Assembly (NCBI GenBank): GCA_030446945.1
Contig: JAUJMI010000199.1
Coordinates: forward strand, 1 to 6,903
Length of the DNA: 6,903 nucleotides
Reading direction: 5' to 3'
Source of the DNA: Longimicrobium sp.
GTDB lineage: Bacteria > Gemmatimonadota > Gemmatimonadetes > Longimicrobiales > Longimicrobiaceae
Made by a program: the position numbers and the translations under genes. Position 1 is the first letter of the stretch. Each line of letters begins with the position of its first letter. The notes beneath the pieces are model-generated. The model was not told where the DNA came from. It saw only the letters and a list, made by a program, of their open reading frames with translations, and searched no databases. Below, piece after piece: positions 1 to 6,017 of the stretch.

Positions 1-1
1 C

Positions 2-760
2 GGTGATCCGTGGGCCGCGTTCCAGAACCTCGCGTTCTTCGACGCCTACTTCTCCAACTTCATCGAGGGAACCGAATTCGAGATCGAAGAGGCTCTGGAG
101 ATCGTCTTCGAGAACCGCATCCCGGCCGCGCGCCGCGCCGACGCGCACGGCGTCCTGGGGACGTTTCGACTGTTGTCCAGCAGCCACGAGATGGGCCAGA
201 GCGCCGCCGACCTCTCCCGCGACTTCCCCACATTCCGGGCGCTGCTCGAATCCAGGCACGAGACGATCCTGCACGGGAGGCTCGAGACGCAGCCGGGCCG
301 CTTCAAGGAGGTCGCCAACCGCGCCGGGGACACGGTCTTCGTGCATCCTGAGCTGCTGGTCGGTACGATGTCGAGGGCCCTGGAGATCATGTCATCGCTC
401 CCCGATCCGTTCCACCGGGCGGTCTACATGATGTTCCTGGTATCGGAAACCCACCCGTTCGTCGATGGAAACGGTCGCCTCGCGCGGGCGATGATGAACG
501 CGGAACTGATCTCCGGAGGCCAGCGGCGGCTCCTGATCCCGACGGCGTTCCGGGGAGACTACATCGGCGGCCTGCGCCGTCTTTCGAAGCAGGACGATCC
601 CAAAGCGCTGATCCAGGTGCTCGACTTCGCCCAGCGGTTCACCGCCGCGGTGGACTTCGGCGATCTCCCGGCCGCGCAGCGGGTCCTCACGCAGTGCGGC
701 GCCTTCCAGTCCGGCGACGAGGCGCGCCTGCGCATGCCGCGCCCCGCGACCGGCTCCTAG
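2..760 (+). CDS. Fic-domain protein (probable AMP transferase), 5' end missing
   Basis: The reading frame is open from base 2 to a TAG at 758-760, giving 252 residues; the true start lies upstream of the window. Residues 151-162 read HPFVDGNGRLAR, an exact match to the Fic signature HxFx(D/E)GNGRxxR, with catalytic His151. Fic proteins usually move AMP from ATP to a hydroxyl side chain of a target protein. Near the fragment's N-terminus, residues 18-23 read SNFIEG, matching the inhibitory motif (S/T)xxxE(G/N) whose Glu blocks productive ATP binding. This indicates a self-inhibited Fic enzyme with the inhibitory helix on the N-terminal side of the core (class II arrangement). The protein ends about 90 residues after the signature, and I see no recognisable C-terminal DNA-binding domain. 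The target is unknown. An internal TTG at 173 would give 195 aa but would cut off the inhibitory helix, so I reject it as the start. Confidence 0.9.
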   Translation, partial: GDPWAAFQNLAFFDAYFSNFIEGTEFEIEEALEIVFENRIPAARRADAHGVLGTFRLLSSSHEMGQSAADLSRDFPTFRALLESRHETILHGRLETQPGRFKEVANRAGDTVFVHPELLVGTMSRALEIMSSLPDPFHRAVYMMFLVSETHPFVDGNGRLARAMMNAELISGGQRRLLIPTAFRGDYIGGLRRLSKQDDPKALIQVLDFAQRFTAAVDFGDLPAAQRVLTQCGAFQSGDEARLRMPRPATGS

Positions 761-866
761 TCATCTCAGGATTCTTGACCTCACAGAGACACAGAGGGAA
801 CAACAAGGGGCCGAGGGATTCGCGGAGTCCGCTCGAGCAGGCCGCACGGAGGAGGTTCTACATCTC

Positions 867-907
867 GCACGATGACCGCTACCGCACACAGCCGGACGTC
901 ATCGTGC
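867..907. repeat. 10-bp perfect inverted repeat with 21-nt loop
   Basis: GCACGATGAC (867-876) is perfectly complementary to GTCATCGTGC (898-907), enclosing 21 nt. No T-tract follows on either strand, so it is not an obvious intrinsic terminator. It could be a hairpin in the 3' tail of the Fic transcript, part of an unrecognised small RNA, or a protein-binding site. Confidence 0.6.
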
Positions 908-1084
908 TCGCTGCACCAGCGCCTATCCCGGAACACGCCCCTGGGAGAAAAATCCGCGGCTGGAAGTGCATGAACCGCACTCCTCCTCCTGATGAGTCGT
1001 GGCGGCCTTGGCCACCTCGCCGAACCGCTGGATGAAGCGTACCCGCGGCAAGGCTCGTTTGCGGAATAAAAACGCCAGGGACAA

Positions 1085-1106
1085 CGTTTCATAAACGGTT
1101 GAAACG
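1085..1106. repeat. 7-bp inverted repeat CGTTTCA / TGAAACG
   Basis: CGTTTCA (1085-1091) and TGAAACG (1100-1106) are perfect complements around 8 nt. The region is more A/T-rich than its surroundings. It lies at the left edge of the repeat cluster and may be a degraded member of it. No function can be assigned. Confidence 0.4.
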
Positions 1107-1175
1107 CAGGCAGTTGAGGCACCACGCAAAAGTCTGCGCGTCGATGAGGGCGACGATGGTGGTGAAACAGCCTGG

Positions 1176-1221
1176 GCGAGTGAACTCGCGGCTACAAGAA
1201 CACAAACTCCGCCTGCGCGGA
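1176..1221 (+). repeat. Two-hairpin repeat, unit C
   Basis: Hairpin 1 is GCGAG-TGAA-CTCGC (1176-1189). A spacer reading GGCTACAAGAACACAAA follows, and hairpin 2 is TCCGC-CTGC-GCGGA (1208-1221). In order and spacer sequence (GGCT-R-CAA...) it matches units B and A, which lie on the opposite strand. Stem sequences differ between units while the first loop stays TGAA. Confidence 0.6.
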
Positions 1222-1250
1222 CTCCGGGTCCAATGCCGCGTCCCTCAAGC

Positions 1251-1299
1251 CGGCTTCAGCCGCCTTCCCGTGGTTGCAGCCGGGGGCTTCAGCCCCCGG
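1251..1299 (-). repeat. Two-hairpin repeat, unit B
   Basis: Read on the minus strand, hairpin 1 has an 8-bp perfect stem around TGAA (1280-1299; on plus, CCGGGGGC-TTCA-GCCCCCGG). A spacer CTGCAACCACGGGAAGG follows, then a second hairpin GCCG-TGAA-GCCG-type stem of 4 bp (1251-1262). Stem content is unrelated to unit A, but the loop and spacer are clearly related. Confidence 0.65.
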
Positions 1300-1426
1300 G
1301 GTTGCGGCGCCGGTGCCCGCTTCCCGCACCGACCGTTGCTGCGGCCTCGGCGCCTGCCCCCCTGCACCGATCCGCACCCAGTGAAGCGGCCCCGGCGCCC
1401 GCTCCCCACGTCAACCCGCTCCCCGG

Positions 1427-1474
1427 AACCTGCGAAGGCAGGTTTTCCGCGATCGTTGCAGCGGTTTCAACCGC
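1427..1474 (-). repeat. Two-hairpin repeat, unit A
   Basis: On the minus strand, hairpin 1 is GCGGT-TGAA-ACCGC (1461-1474). A spacer TGCAACGATCGCGGAA comes next, then hairpin 2, AACCTGC-CTTC-GCAGGTT (1427-1444), a 7-bp perfect stem. It lies 38 bp past the stop codon of the response regulator and may help end or protect that transcript, though no clear T-tract follows. Confidence 0.65.
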
Positions 1475-1511
1475 CGGCTATCAGAGATTTCACCCCATCG
1501 ACCCGGCCCCC

Positions 1512-2882
1512 CTACAACCCGTACTCCTTGAGCTTCTGCCAGAGCGTCGTGCGCCCCATCCCGAGCGCGGCGGCGGCCTTGGTGCGGTTGCCGTTCGCCT
1601 CCTCGAGCGCGGAGCGGATCGCCTCGCGCTCGGCGTCGGAGTCGGGGGCCTGGTAGCGCCGGCCGCTTTCGGGGCGCGCATCCACGGCGCCCGGCTTGCG
1701 TCCGTCGCCGGTGGCGAACGTGCCGGCGCCCTCGCGGATCTCCTCCGGCAGGTGGCAGGCGAGAATGCGGCCGCCCTCGCACACGATGCACGAGTACTCC
1801 GCCGCCGCCATCAGCTCGCGCACGTTGCCGGGCCAGTCGTAGGCCGTGAGGAGATCCATCGCCTCGTCGGAGACCCCGGCCACGCGGCGCGATGCTTCGC
1901 TGCGCTCGTTCCAGCGGGCCAGCGCGGCGGCCACCAAGGCGGGGATGTCGTCCGGGTGCTCGCGCAGCGGCGGAACGCGGATCTGGAAGACCTTGAGGCG
2001 GAAGTAGAGGTCCTTTCGGAATCGCCCCTCCTCCACCATCGCCTCCAGGTCCTGGTGCGTGGCCGCCAGCACGCGCACGTCCACCGAAACGGGGCGCGAC
2101 GTCCCCACCCGCACCACCTCGCGCTCCTGCAGCACGCGCAGGAGCTTGGCCTGCATGGCGGGCGACACGTCGCCGATCTCGTCGAGGAAGAGCGTCCCGG
2201 CGTTGGCCTCCTCGAACAGCCCCTTGCGGTCCGCGACGGCGCCGGTGAAGGCGCCGCGCGCGTGGCCAAAGAGCTCGCTCTCCAGCAGCCCTTCCGCCAG
2301 CGACGAGCAGTTGACCGCCACGAAAGCCCGCGCCCGCCGCGGGCTTTCCTCGTGCAGGGCGCGGGCGATGACCTCCTTCCCCGAGCCCGTCTCGCCGCGC
2401 AGCAGCACCGTGCTCTCCGTAGGGGCGACGCGGGAGATGGCGCGGAGGACCTCGCGCATCTTGGTGGTGGTGGCAACCAGACGGCGCGTGCCGTCGCCCA
2501 GCACCGGCTCGCGGCGGGCGAGCACCGTCCGGATCTTCTGGCGGAGCACCTGGTTGTCGCAGGGCTTGGTCAGGTAGTCGTCCGCGCCCAGCTTGAGCGC
2601 CTGCACCGCGCTGTCCACCGTGGCGTAGCCGGTCAGCATCAGCACGGGGACGTCGTTGCCGGAGACGCGCAGCTCCTGGAGCACCGAAAGGCCGGTGCGC
2701 CCCTCCATCTTCAGGTCCAGCAGCACCATGTCGTAGTGGTCGCTGCGCAGCCTCTCCAGCCCCTCGTCGCCGCCGGGCGCCGCGTCCACGGCGTACCCTT
2801 CGTCGGCCAGGAGCGCGCCCGTCCCCACTCGGAAAGCGCGGTCGTCATCGATGATGAGGATGCGCGGTGTCTCGGTCGTCAA
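1512..2882 (-). CDS. NtrC-family sigma-54-dependent response regulator
   Basis: This 456-aa protein is a complete activator of sigma-54 RNA polymerase. The receiver domain covers residues about 7-122, with the acidic pair D13/D14, phospho-acceptor D56, T84 and K106 all present. The AAA+ domain covers about 133-370, with Walker A GETGSGKE (163-170), the sigma-54-contacting loop GAFTGA (210-215), Walker B LFLDEIG (231-237), arginine-finger region R289/R295 and sensor II WPGNVREL (350-357). A Fis-type helix-turn-helix occupies about 418-456, ending GRTTLWQKLKEYGL. With every key residue intact, phosphorylation should drive ATP-dependent opening of sigma-54 promoters. The start is a TTG at 2882 preceded by AAGGA six bases upstream; no nearby in-frame ATG or GTG exists. 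It follows the histidine kinase gene by 54 bp and is its evident partner. The likely target is the divergent promoter at 4924-4938. The specific subfamily is not identified. Confidence 0.97.
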   Translation of the reverse strand: MTTETPRILIIDDDRAFRVGTGALLADEGYAVDAAPGGDEGLERLRSDHYDMVLLDLKMEGRTGLSVLQELRVSGNDVPVLMLTGYATVDSAVQALKLGADDYLTKPCDNQVLRQKIRTVLARREPVLGDGTRRLVATTTKMREVLRAISRVAPTESTVLLRGETGSGKEVIARALHEESPRRARAFVAVNCSSLAEGLLESELFGHARGAFTGAVADRKGLFEEANAGTLFLDEIGDVSPAMQAKLLRVLQEREVVRVGTSRPVSVDVRVLAATHQDLEAMVEEGRFRKDLYFRLKVFQIRVPPLREHPDDIPALVAAALARWNERSEASRRVAGVSDEAMDLLTAYDWPGNVRELMAAAEYSCIVCEGGRILACHLPEEIREGAGTFATGDGRKPGAVDARPESGRRYQAPDSDAEREAIRSALEEANGNRTKAAAALGMGRTTLWQKLKEYGL

Positions 2883-2906
2883 CGGTAGTCCTTGTTGAAC
2901 GGTAGT
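2881..2906 (-). repeat. 9-bp direct repeat across the regulator start
   Basis: On the minus strand ACTACCGTT occurs twice (2898-2906 and 2881-2889) with a 17-bp period. The second copy runs into the TTG start codon and the ribosome-binding site AAGGA (2889-2893) overlaps its first base. It may be a small tandem duplication that placed the start, or a site controlling translation of the second gene in the operon. Confidence 0.5.
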
Positions 2907-2936
2907 GCGTTGGTGCGTCAGTGCGGGGCCCGGCGT

Positions 2937-4805
2937 TCAGCCCGCGAGGCCCGCGGTGGCGCCGATGGCGTCCGCGGGGGCCTCGGCGAGCGTCTCGTCG
3001 AGCGTTTCGCGGGGGAGGCGGACGGTGAAGCGGCTGCCGCGGCCCACGGTGCTCTCCACCGAAAGACGGCCGCGGTGGCCGCGCACGATCCCCTCGGAGA
3101 CGAAGAGGCCCAGGCCGATCCCCGCGATGCCGGGCTTGGTCGTGTAGAACGCCTCGAAGATGTGCGGCAGGTCGTGCTCCGCGATCCCGGTGCCGGTGTC
3201 CTCCACGATCACCTCCACCGCGTCGTCCACCACGCGCGTCACCACGCGCAGGGTGCCGCCGCCGGGCATAGCGTCGCCGGCGTTGTACACCAGGTTCGCG
3301 AGCACCTGCTGGATCGCCTCCGGGTGCACCGTCACTCGCGGGAGGGTGGGGTCCAGCGCCGTCTCCACCTCCACCCCGCGCGCCTCCATCTCCGCACCGG
3401 CCAGCGTGAGGACGCGCCGCACCACCGCGTTCAGGTCGGTGGGCGCCACGGCGTCGGAGAGGGGGCGGCTCTGGTCCAGGAGGCGGCGCGTGAGGCCCGC
3501 CATGCGCAGCAGCTCCTCCTGCGCCAGCGTCAGGAACTCGCGGTTGGGGTCGCGCGGGTCGCCGCGACGCTCCAGCGCCTCCAGGCAGTTCTGGATGTTG
3601 TAGATGGGGTTGTTGATCTCGTGCGAGAGCTGCGCGACGAGCCGGCCCATCGCCGCCAGCTTCTCGCGGTGGATCATCTCCGCCTGCGCCGACCTCAACC
3701 GTTGCTCGCGCGCAAAGATCGCCTCGCGCATGTCGCCGAACGCCTGCGCCAGCTGCCCGATCTCGTCGTCGGAGGGGCGCGGGAGGGGGGCCGCGTAGTC
3801 GCCGCGCGCCAGCCGCACGGAGGCCTCGGCCAGCACCTGGGTGGGGCGCGCCACGATGCGCGACACCACCGCGGCAAGCAGCAGCGCCAGGAGGAGCGCC
3901 GCCACCCCGATCCCCCACAGCGACTGCGTGATGGCGCGGGCGATCCCCAGCTCGTCAGTCACCGGGCGGAAGAGGATCACAGTGGCCGCCAGGCCGCGCG
4001 TCGGCAGGGGCGAGACGGTGGTAAGGTAGGGCTGACCGCCCAGGAGCACCCGCTGCGGGCCCGAGCGGAGCTCGCGCAGCTTGAGCGCGCGCACCTCCGG
4101 CACCAGCGAGGTGTCCGGCAGCGTCACCCCCAGCAGCGAGTCGCCCACGATCAGCGCCACGTCGGTGCCGGTGGACTGCAGGTCCTTGCTGAGCCCGGTG
4201 GCGGTGAGCTGCGATCCGACGGCCACCGTCCCCAGCCGCACCGTGTCCGCCTCCATCAGCGAATCGGACCAGGTGACCCGCTCCATCGGCGACGACGCCA
4301 GCCGCAGCGGCACGCGGCCGCGCGGGCCCGGCGCCAGCACGATCCACGTCCCCCGCCGCTCCGTGTCCGCCGCGAGAACGCGGAGCGTCTCGTCGTCCAG
4401 TTCGCGCCCCGCCAGCCTGCGCCCGGCGGTGTCCACCGCGATCACGTCCAGCTTCTGGACGTTTTCGCGGATGCGCCGCTGGAGCGCCGCCGGGTTTTCC
4501 GCGCCCCAGGCGTCTGCCACGCGGGGATCGACGGTGAGCGTGGCGGCGCTCTGCGCCAGGTTCTCGTCGCGCGTCGCCCAGTCCTCGCGCAGCTCCCCGA
4601 GCGCGTCGCTCAGCTGCCCGGTGGCGCGCGCGTACACCTCCCGCTTCACCGCGTCCGCGATCAGCAGCAGCGCCGGCACCAGCATCAGCAGCGCGGCGCC
4701 CGCGAAAAGGACGAAAACCTTGGCGCGCAGCGAGAGGCGCCGCACCGTCGCGGCGGGGCGGGCATGGAACAGCGTTCGTTCACTGAACGGACGGCTGGTG
4801 TTCAC
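2937..4805 (-). CDS. Membrane-bound sensor histidine kinase (HAMP, HisKA, HATPase)
   Basis: With the start chosen here this is 622 aa. A first membrane helix lies at about 30-50 and a second at about 296-315, enclosing some 245 residues that should lie outside the cytoplasmic membrane and bind the signal. This part looks like a Cache-type sensor, but I cannot assign it firmly. A HAMP linker follows (about 316-370, with P321 and DEIG at 347-350). The phospho-acceptor is H395 in LSHEINNP, typical of kinases that pair with NtrC-type regulators. The ATPase domain shows N508 (NLVYNAGDAM), D536 (DTGTGI) and GIGLGL (562-567). All catalytic boxes are intact. GTG at 4805 is preferred because GGAGG lies six bases upstream; a GTG at 4844 lacks such a site and a GTG at 4745 (602 aa) is a weaker alternative. 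It forms an operon with the downstream regulator. Confidence 0.95.
   Translation of the reverse strand: MNTSRPFSERTLFHARPAATVRRLSLRAKVFVLFAGAALLMLVPALLLIADAVKREVYARATGQLSDALGELREDWATRDENLAQSAATLTVDPRVADAWGAENPAALQRRIRENVQKLDVIAVDTAGRRLAGRELDDETLRVLAADTERRGTWIVLAPGPRGRVPLRLASSPMERVTWSDSLMEADTVRLGTVAVGSQLTATGLSKDLQSTGTDVALIVGDSLLGVTLPDTSLVPEVRALKLRELRSGPQRVLLGGQPYLTTVSPLPTRGLAATVILFRPVTDELGIARAITQSLWGIGVAALLLALLLAAVVSRIVARPTQVLAEASVRLARGDYAAPLPRPSDDEIGQLAQAFGDMREAIFAREQRLRSAQAEMIHREKLAAMGRLVAQLSHEINNPIYNIQNCLEALERRGDPRDPNREFLTLAQEELLRMAGLTRRLLDQSRPLSDAVAPTDLNAVVRRVLTLAGAEMEARGVEVETALDPTLPRVTVHPEAIQQVLANLVYNAGDAMPGGGTLRVVTRVVDDAVEVIVEDTGTGIAEHDLPHIFEAFYTTKPGIAGIGLGLFVSEGIVRGHRGRLSVESTVGRGSRFTVRLPRETLDETLAEAPADAIGATAGLAG
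4773..4793. promoter_or_regulatory. Palindrome 1, candidate upstream activator site
   Basis: This is a 21-bp inverted repeat centred on C4783 with core CGTTCACTGAACG; the 10-bp arms have one mismatch (T4776/G4790). It shares GTTCACTGAAC with palindrome 2. It lies within the first codons of the kinase gene and about 167 bp upstream of the start point predicted for the lipoprotein promoter, a normal distance for an activator site of an NtrC-type regulator. The binding protein is inferred. Confidence 0.6.
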
Positions 4806-4813
4806 TGAACACC
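4797..4813. promoter_or_regulatory. Palindrome 2, candidate upstream activator site
   Basis: GGTGTTCACTGAACACC is a perfect 8+1+8 palindrome centred on C4805, the first base of the kinase start codon on the minus strand. Its centre is 22 bp from that of palindrome 1, about two turns of the helix, so two dimers could bind on one face. A bound regulator could activate the divergent operon and repress or tune the kinase operon. Confidence 0.65.
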
Positions 4814-4816
4814 TCC
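4812..4816 (-). promoter_or_regulatory. Ribosome-binding site of the kinase gene
   Basis: GGAGG on the minus strand, six bases before GTG at 4805, decides the start over the upstream GTG at 4844. Its last base is next to the palindrome that covers the start codon, so a protein bound there, or an RNA hairpin formed by it, could hinder translation initiation. Confidence 0.7.
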
Positions 4817-4923
4817 GGCGGGTGCAAACAGGGGCACCGGACACGCTCCTGGAAGGGACTTAACGCGATGAAAGCTAAGCAACGGCGCGGGTTCTGGCTA
4901 CGCCGGGGCAGCCGTGCCGCATG

Positions 4924-4938
4924 GGGCACACCCGTTGC
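4924..4938 (+). promoter_or_regulatory. Predicted sigma-54 (-24/-12) promoter for the lipoprotein genes
   Basis: GGGCACACCCGTTGC matches the sigma-54 consensus TGGCACG-N4-TTGC at nine of eleven specified bases. The essential GG (4925-4926) and GC (4937-4938) are separated by exactly 10 bp. The start point should be near 4950, giving a leader of about 62 nt before the ATG at 5012. The neighbouring divergent operon encodes a GAFTGA-containing activator, which makes a chance match less likely. Confidence 0.65.
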
Positions 4939-4950
4939 CTATAACGTGCC

Positions 4951-4980
4951 CGGCCGAAGCGGGGGATCGCCCGCCGGCCG
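4951..4980 (+). other. Strong hairpin at the 5' end of the predicted leader
   Basis: CGGCCG (4951-4956) pairs with CGGCCG (4975-4980), and inside it GCGGG (4959-4963) pairs with CCCGC (4970-4974). The result is 11 G-C pairs with a two-base AA bulge and a 6-nt loop. It begins one base after the predicted sigma-54 start point and leaves the ribosome-binding site free. A 5' hairpin of this kind could protect the mRNA from decay. Confidence 0.5.
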
Positions 4981-5011
4981 CCGGACCCCGGAAGAGCAGG
5001 AGCACCGCCCG

Positions 5012-5323
5012 ATGAAGCTTCGCACCCTCCCCGCCCTCGCACTGGTCTTCGCGGCCGCGTGCGCGAACGAGGCGGCCAAGGGCGACAGGAACACCGGAAC
5101 GGCGCTGGAAGGCGGCAACCCCGAGGGGGTCTCCTCCGCGCCGGCGCCGGCGGTAACCATCGACACGGCGGCAGCCACGGGCCCGGCATCGACGACGAAC
5201 GACCCGGCGATCGCCCGCACCACGGCGGCGCCGGACGCGGTGGACAGCGCGGCTAAAGCCCACGGCTACGCCGGCGCCGACCAGACACGGCAAGACAGCG
5301 CGGCGCCCGCGGCGCATCCGTAG
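5012..5323 (+). CDS. Small predicted lipoprotein 1 (103 aa), function unknown
   Basis: A short signal peptide (MKLRTLPALALVFAAAC) ends in a lipobox with Cys17, predicting export, lipid attachment and cleavage by signal peptidase II. The mature 87 residues are low in complexity, rich in Ala, Thr, Pro and Asp, with no membrane segment and no recognised domain; disorder is likely. The frame is open from an ATG at 4868, but that start would put 48 residues before the signal peptide and lie upstream of the promoter. The ATG at 5012, with GGAG nine bases before it, is clearly better. It is the first gene after the predicted sigma-54 promoter and is followed 55 bp later by lipoprotein 2. It is less similar to genes 2 and 3 than they are to each other, lacking the TTTTDT tail. 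Residue +2 after Cys is Ala. Confidence 0.8.
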   Translation: MKLRTLPALALVFAAACANEAAKGDRNTGTALEGGNPEGVSSAPAPAVTIDTAAATGPASTTNDPAIARTTAAPDAVDSAAKAHGYAGADQTRQDSAAPAAHP

Positions 5324-5378
5324 CGGCGCGCCGGTCGCGGGAGCGGCCCAAACACCCTCAGATCCGAGGAACAGACCG

Positions 5379-5651
5379 ATGAAGGCACGTTTCTTCTCCG
5401 TATTCGCGATTGCCGCGCTGCTTGCCACCGCCGCCTGCGGCGGCGAGGGCGGCGACGCCGGCGAGGGGGTCGAGACCTCGGCCACGACGGCGGACACCAC
5501 GCTGGTGCAGGGCCAGGACGCAGGGACTCAGCCGGCGGTCGTTCCCACGCAGGACACGGCGGTGACCACCACCGTCACGACGGACAGCATGCAGGGCCAG
5601 GCGCAGGCGGGTGGCACCACCACCACCGACACGGCGCCGAAGCAGTACTGA
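5379..5651 (+). CDS. Small predicted lipoprotein 2 (90 aa), function unknown
   Basis: MKARFFSVFAIAALLATAAC is a lipoprotein signal peptide with Cys20, followed by GGEGGDAGEG and a Thr/Gln/Asp-rich tail. Asp-Thr or Asp-Ser pairs recur (ADT, QDT, TDS, TDT), and the end reads GGTTTTDTAPKQY. No known domain is visible, and the mature part is probably disordered and displayed on the membrane. GAGGA lies eight bases before the ATG. Nineteen bases around the start (ACCGATGAAGGCACGTTTC) are identical to those of lipoprotein 3, 346 bp downstream, and the C-termini match too, so the two look like a tandem duplication. Same-strand order and short gaps, without a terminator, suggest one transcript with genes 1 and 3. 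Confidence 0.8.
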   Translation: MKARFFSVFAIAALLATAACGGEGGDAGEGVETSATTADTTLVQGQDAGTQPAVVPTQDTAVTTTVTTDSMQGQAQAGGTTTTDTAPKQY

Positions 5652-5686
5652 GCAGGGCGGCACACCGGGCCAGCGCAATCCTGCGT

Positions 5687-5712
5687 GGTCCACCTTTCAG
5701 GAACTTTGGACC
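5687..5712 (+). other. Small hairpin just before the lipoprotein 3 ribosome site
   Basis: GGTCCA (5687-5692) pairs with TGGACC (5707-5712) around a 14-nt loop, and the purine-rich ribosome site GAGGG (5713-5717) follows directly. No T-tract is present, so it is not a terminator. It might act as an mRNA processing or stability element between genes 2 and 3. Chance formation is possible in this GC-rich DNA. Confidence 0.35.
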
Positions 5713-5724
5713 GAGGGTATACCG

Positions 5725-5997
<273 letters not shown>

Positions 5998-6017
5998 TCG
6001 GACGCTCGGCGTTACCT

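Larger units (their letters stand above)
761..1511. other. Long intergenic region rich in inverted repeats
   Basis: These roughly 750 bases separate the Fic gene from the convergent response regulator. Open frames here give Arg/Pro-rich translations with no family motif, so I call no gene. The left part (761-1110) carries two tandem CACAGAG heptamers (782-788, 790-796), a 10-bp inverted repeat (867-907) and a 7-bp one (1085-1106). The right part (1176-1474) carries three two-hairpin repeat units. I see no transposase remnant, tRNA or T-tract terminator. Sequences of this kind look like dispersed, REP-like intergenic repeats. Confidence 0.6.

Noticed and set aside
1176..1474. CRISPR-like array
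   Set aside because: Only three units, of unequal spacing and mixed orientation, with different stem sequences; there are no identical direct repeats with unique spacers.
1099..1656. A 185-aa Arg/Pro-rich open frame on the plus strand
   Set aside because: Most of it is a translation of the hairpin repeats, and its end runs antisense into the response regulator.
1233..2888. A 551-codon open frame on the plus strand opposite the response regulator
   Set aside because: It is His/Arg/Ala-rich with no domain, lies exactly antisense to a gene with intact catalytic motifs, and is the expected by-product of GC-rich third positions.
2892..4808. A 638-codon open frame on the plus strand opposite the histidine kinase
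   Set aside because: Same reason: a composition shadow (Arg/His/Gln-rich, no motif) of a clearly real kinase gene.
4821..4845. GG...TTGC on the minus strand as a sigma-54 promoter for the kinase operon
   Set aside because: The GG and GC are 11 bp apart instead of 10, and sigma-54 does not tolerate this shift well.
4879..4938. Inverted repeat GCAACGG / CCGTTGC enclosing two smaller hairpins, resembling a riboswitch-like junction
   Set aside because: It lies upstream of the predicted start point, overlaps the -24/-12 element, and matches no riboswitch consensus I know. Short complementary runs are common at this GC content.
4940..4945. TATAAC as a sigma-70 -10 box before lipoprotein 1
   Set aside because: No -35-like hexamer lies 16-18 bp upstream. 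The sigma-54 match just before it explains the site better, although a second weak promoter is not excluded.
4868..5011. ATG at 4868 as the start of lipoprotein 1 (151 aa)
   Set aside because: It would place 48 residues before a good signal peptide and lipobox and would start upstream of the predicted promoter.
5718..5723. TATACC before lipoprotein 3 as a promoter -10 box
   Set aside because: It ends one base before the ATG, too close for a leadered transcript, and overlaps the space after the ribosome site.
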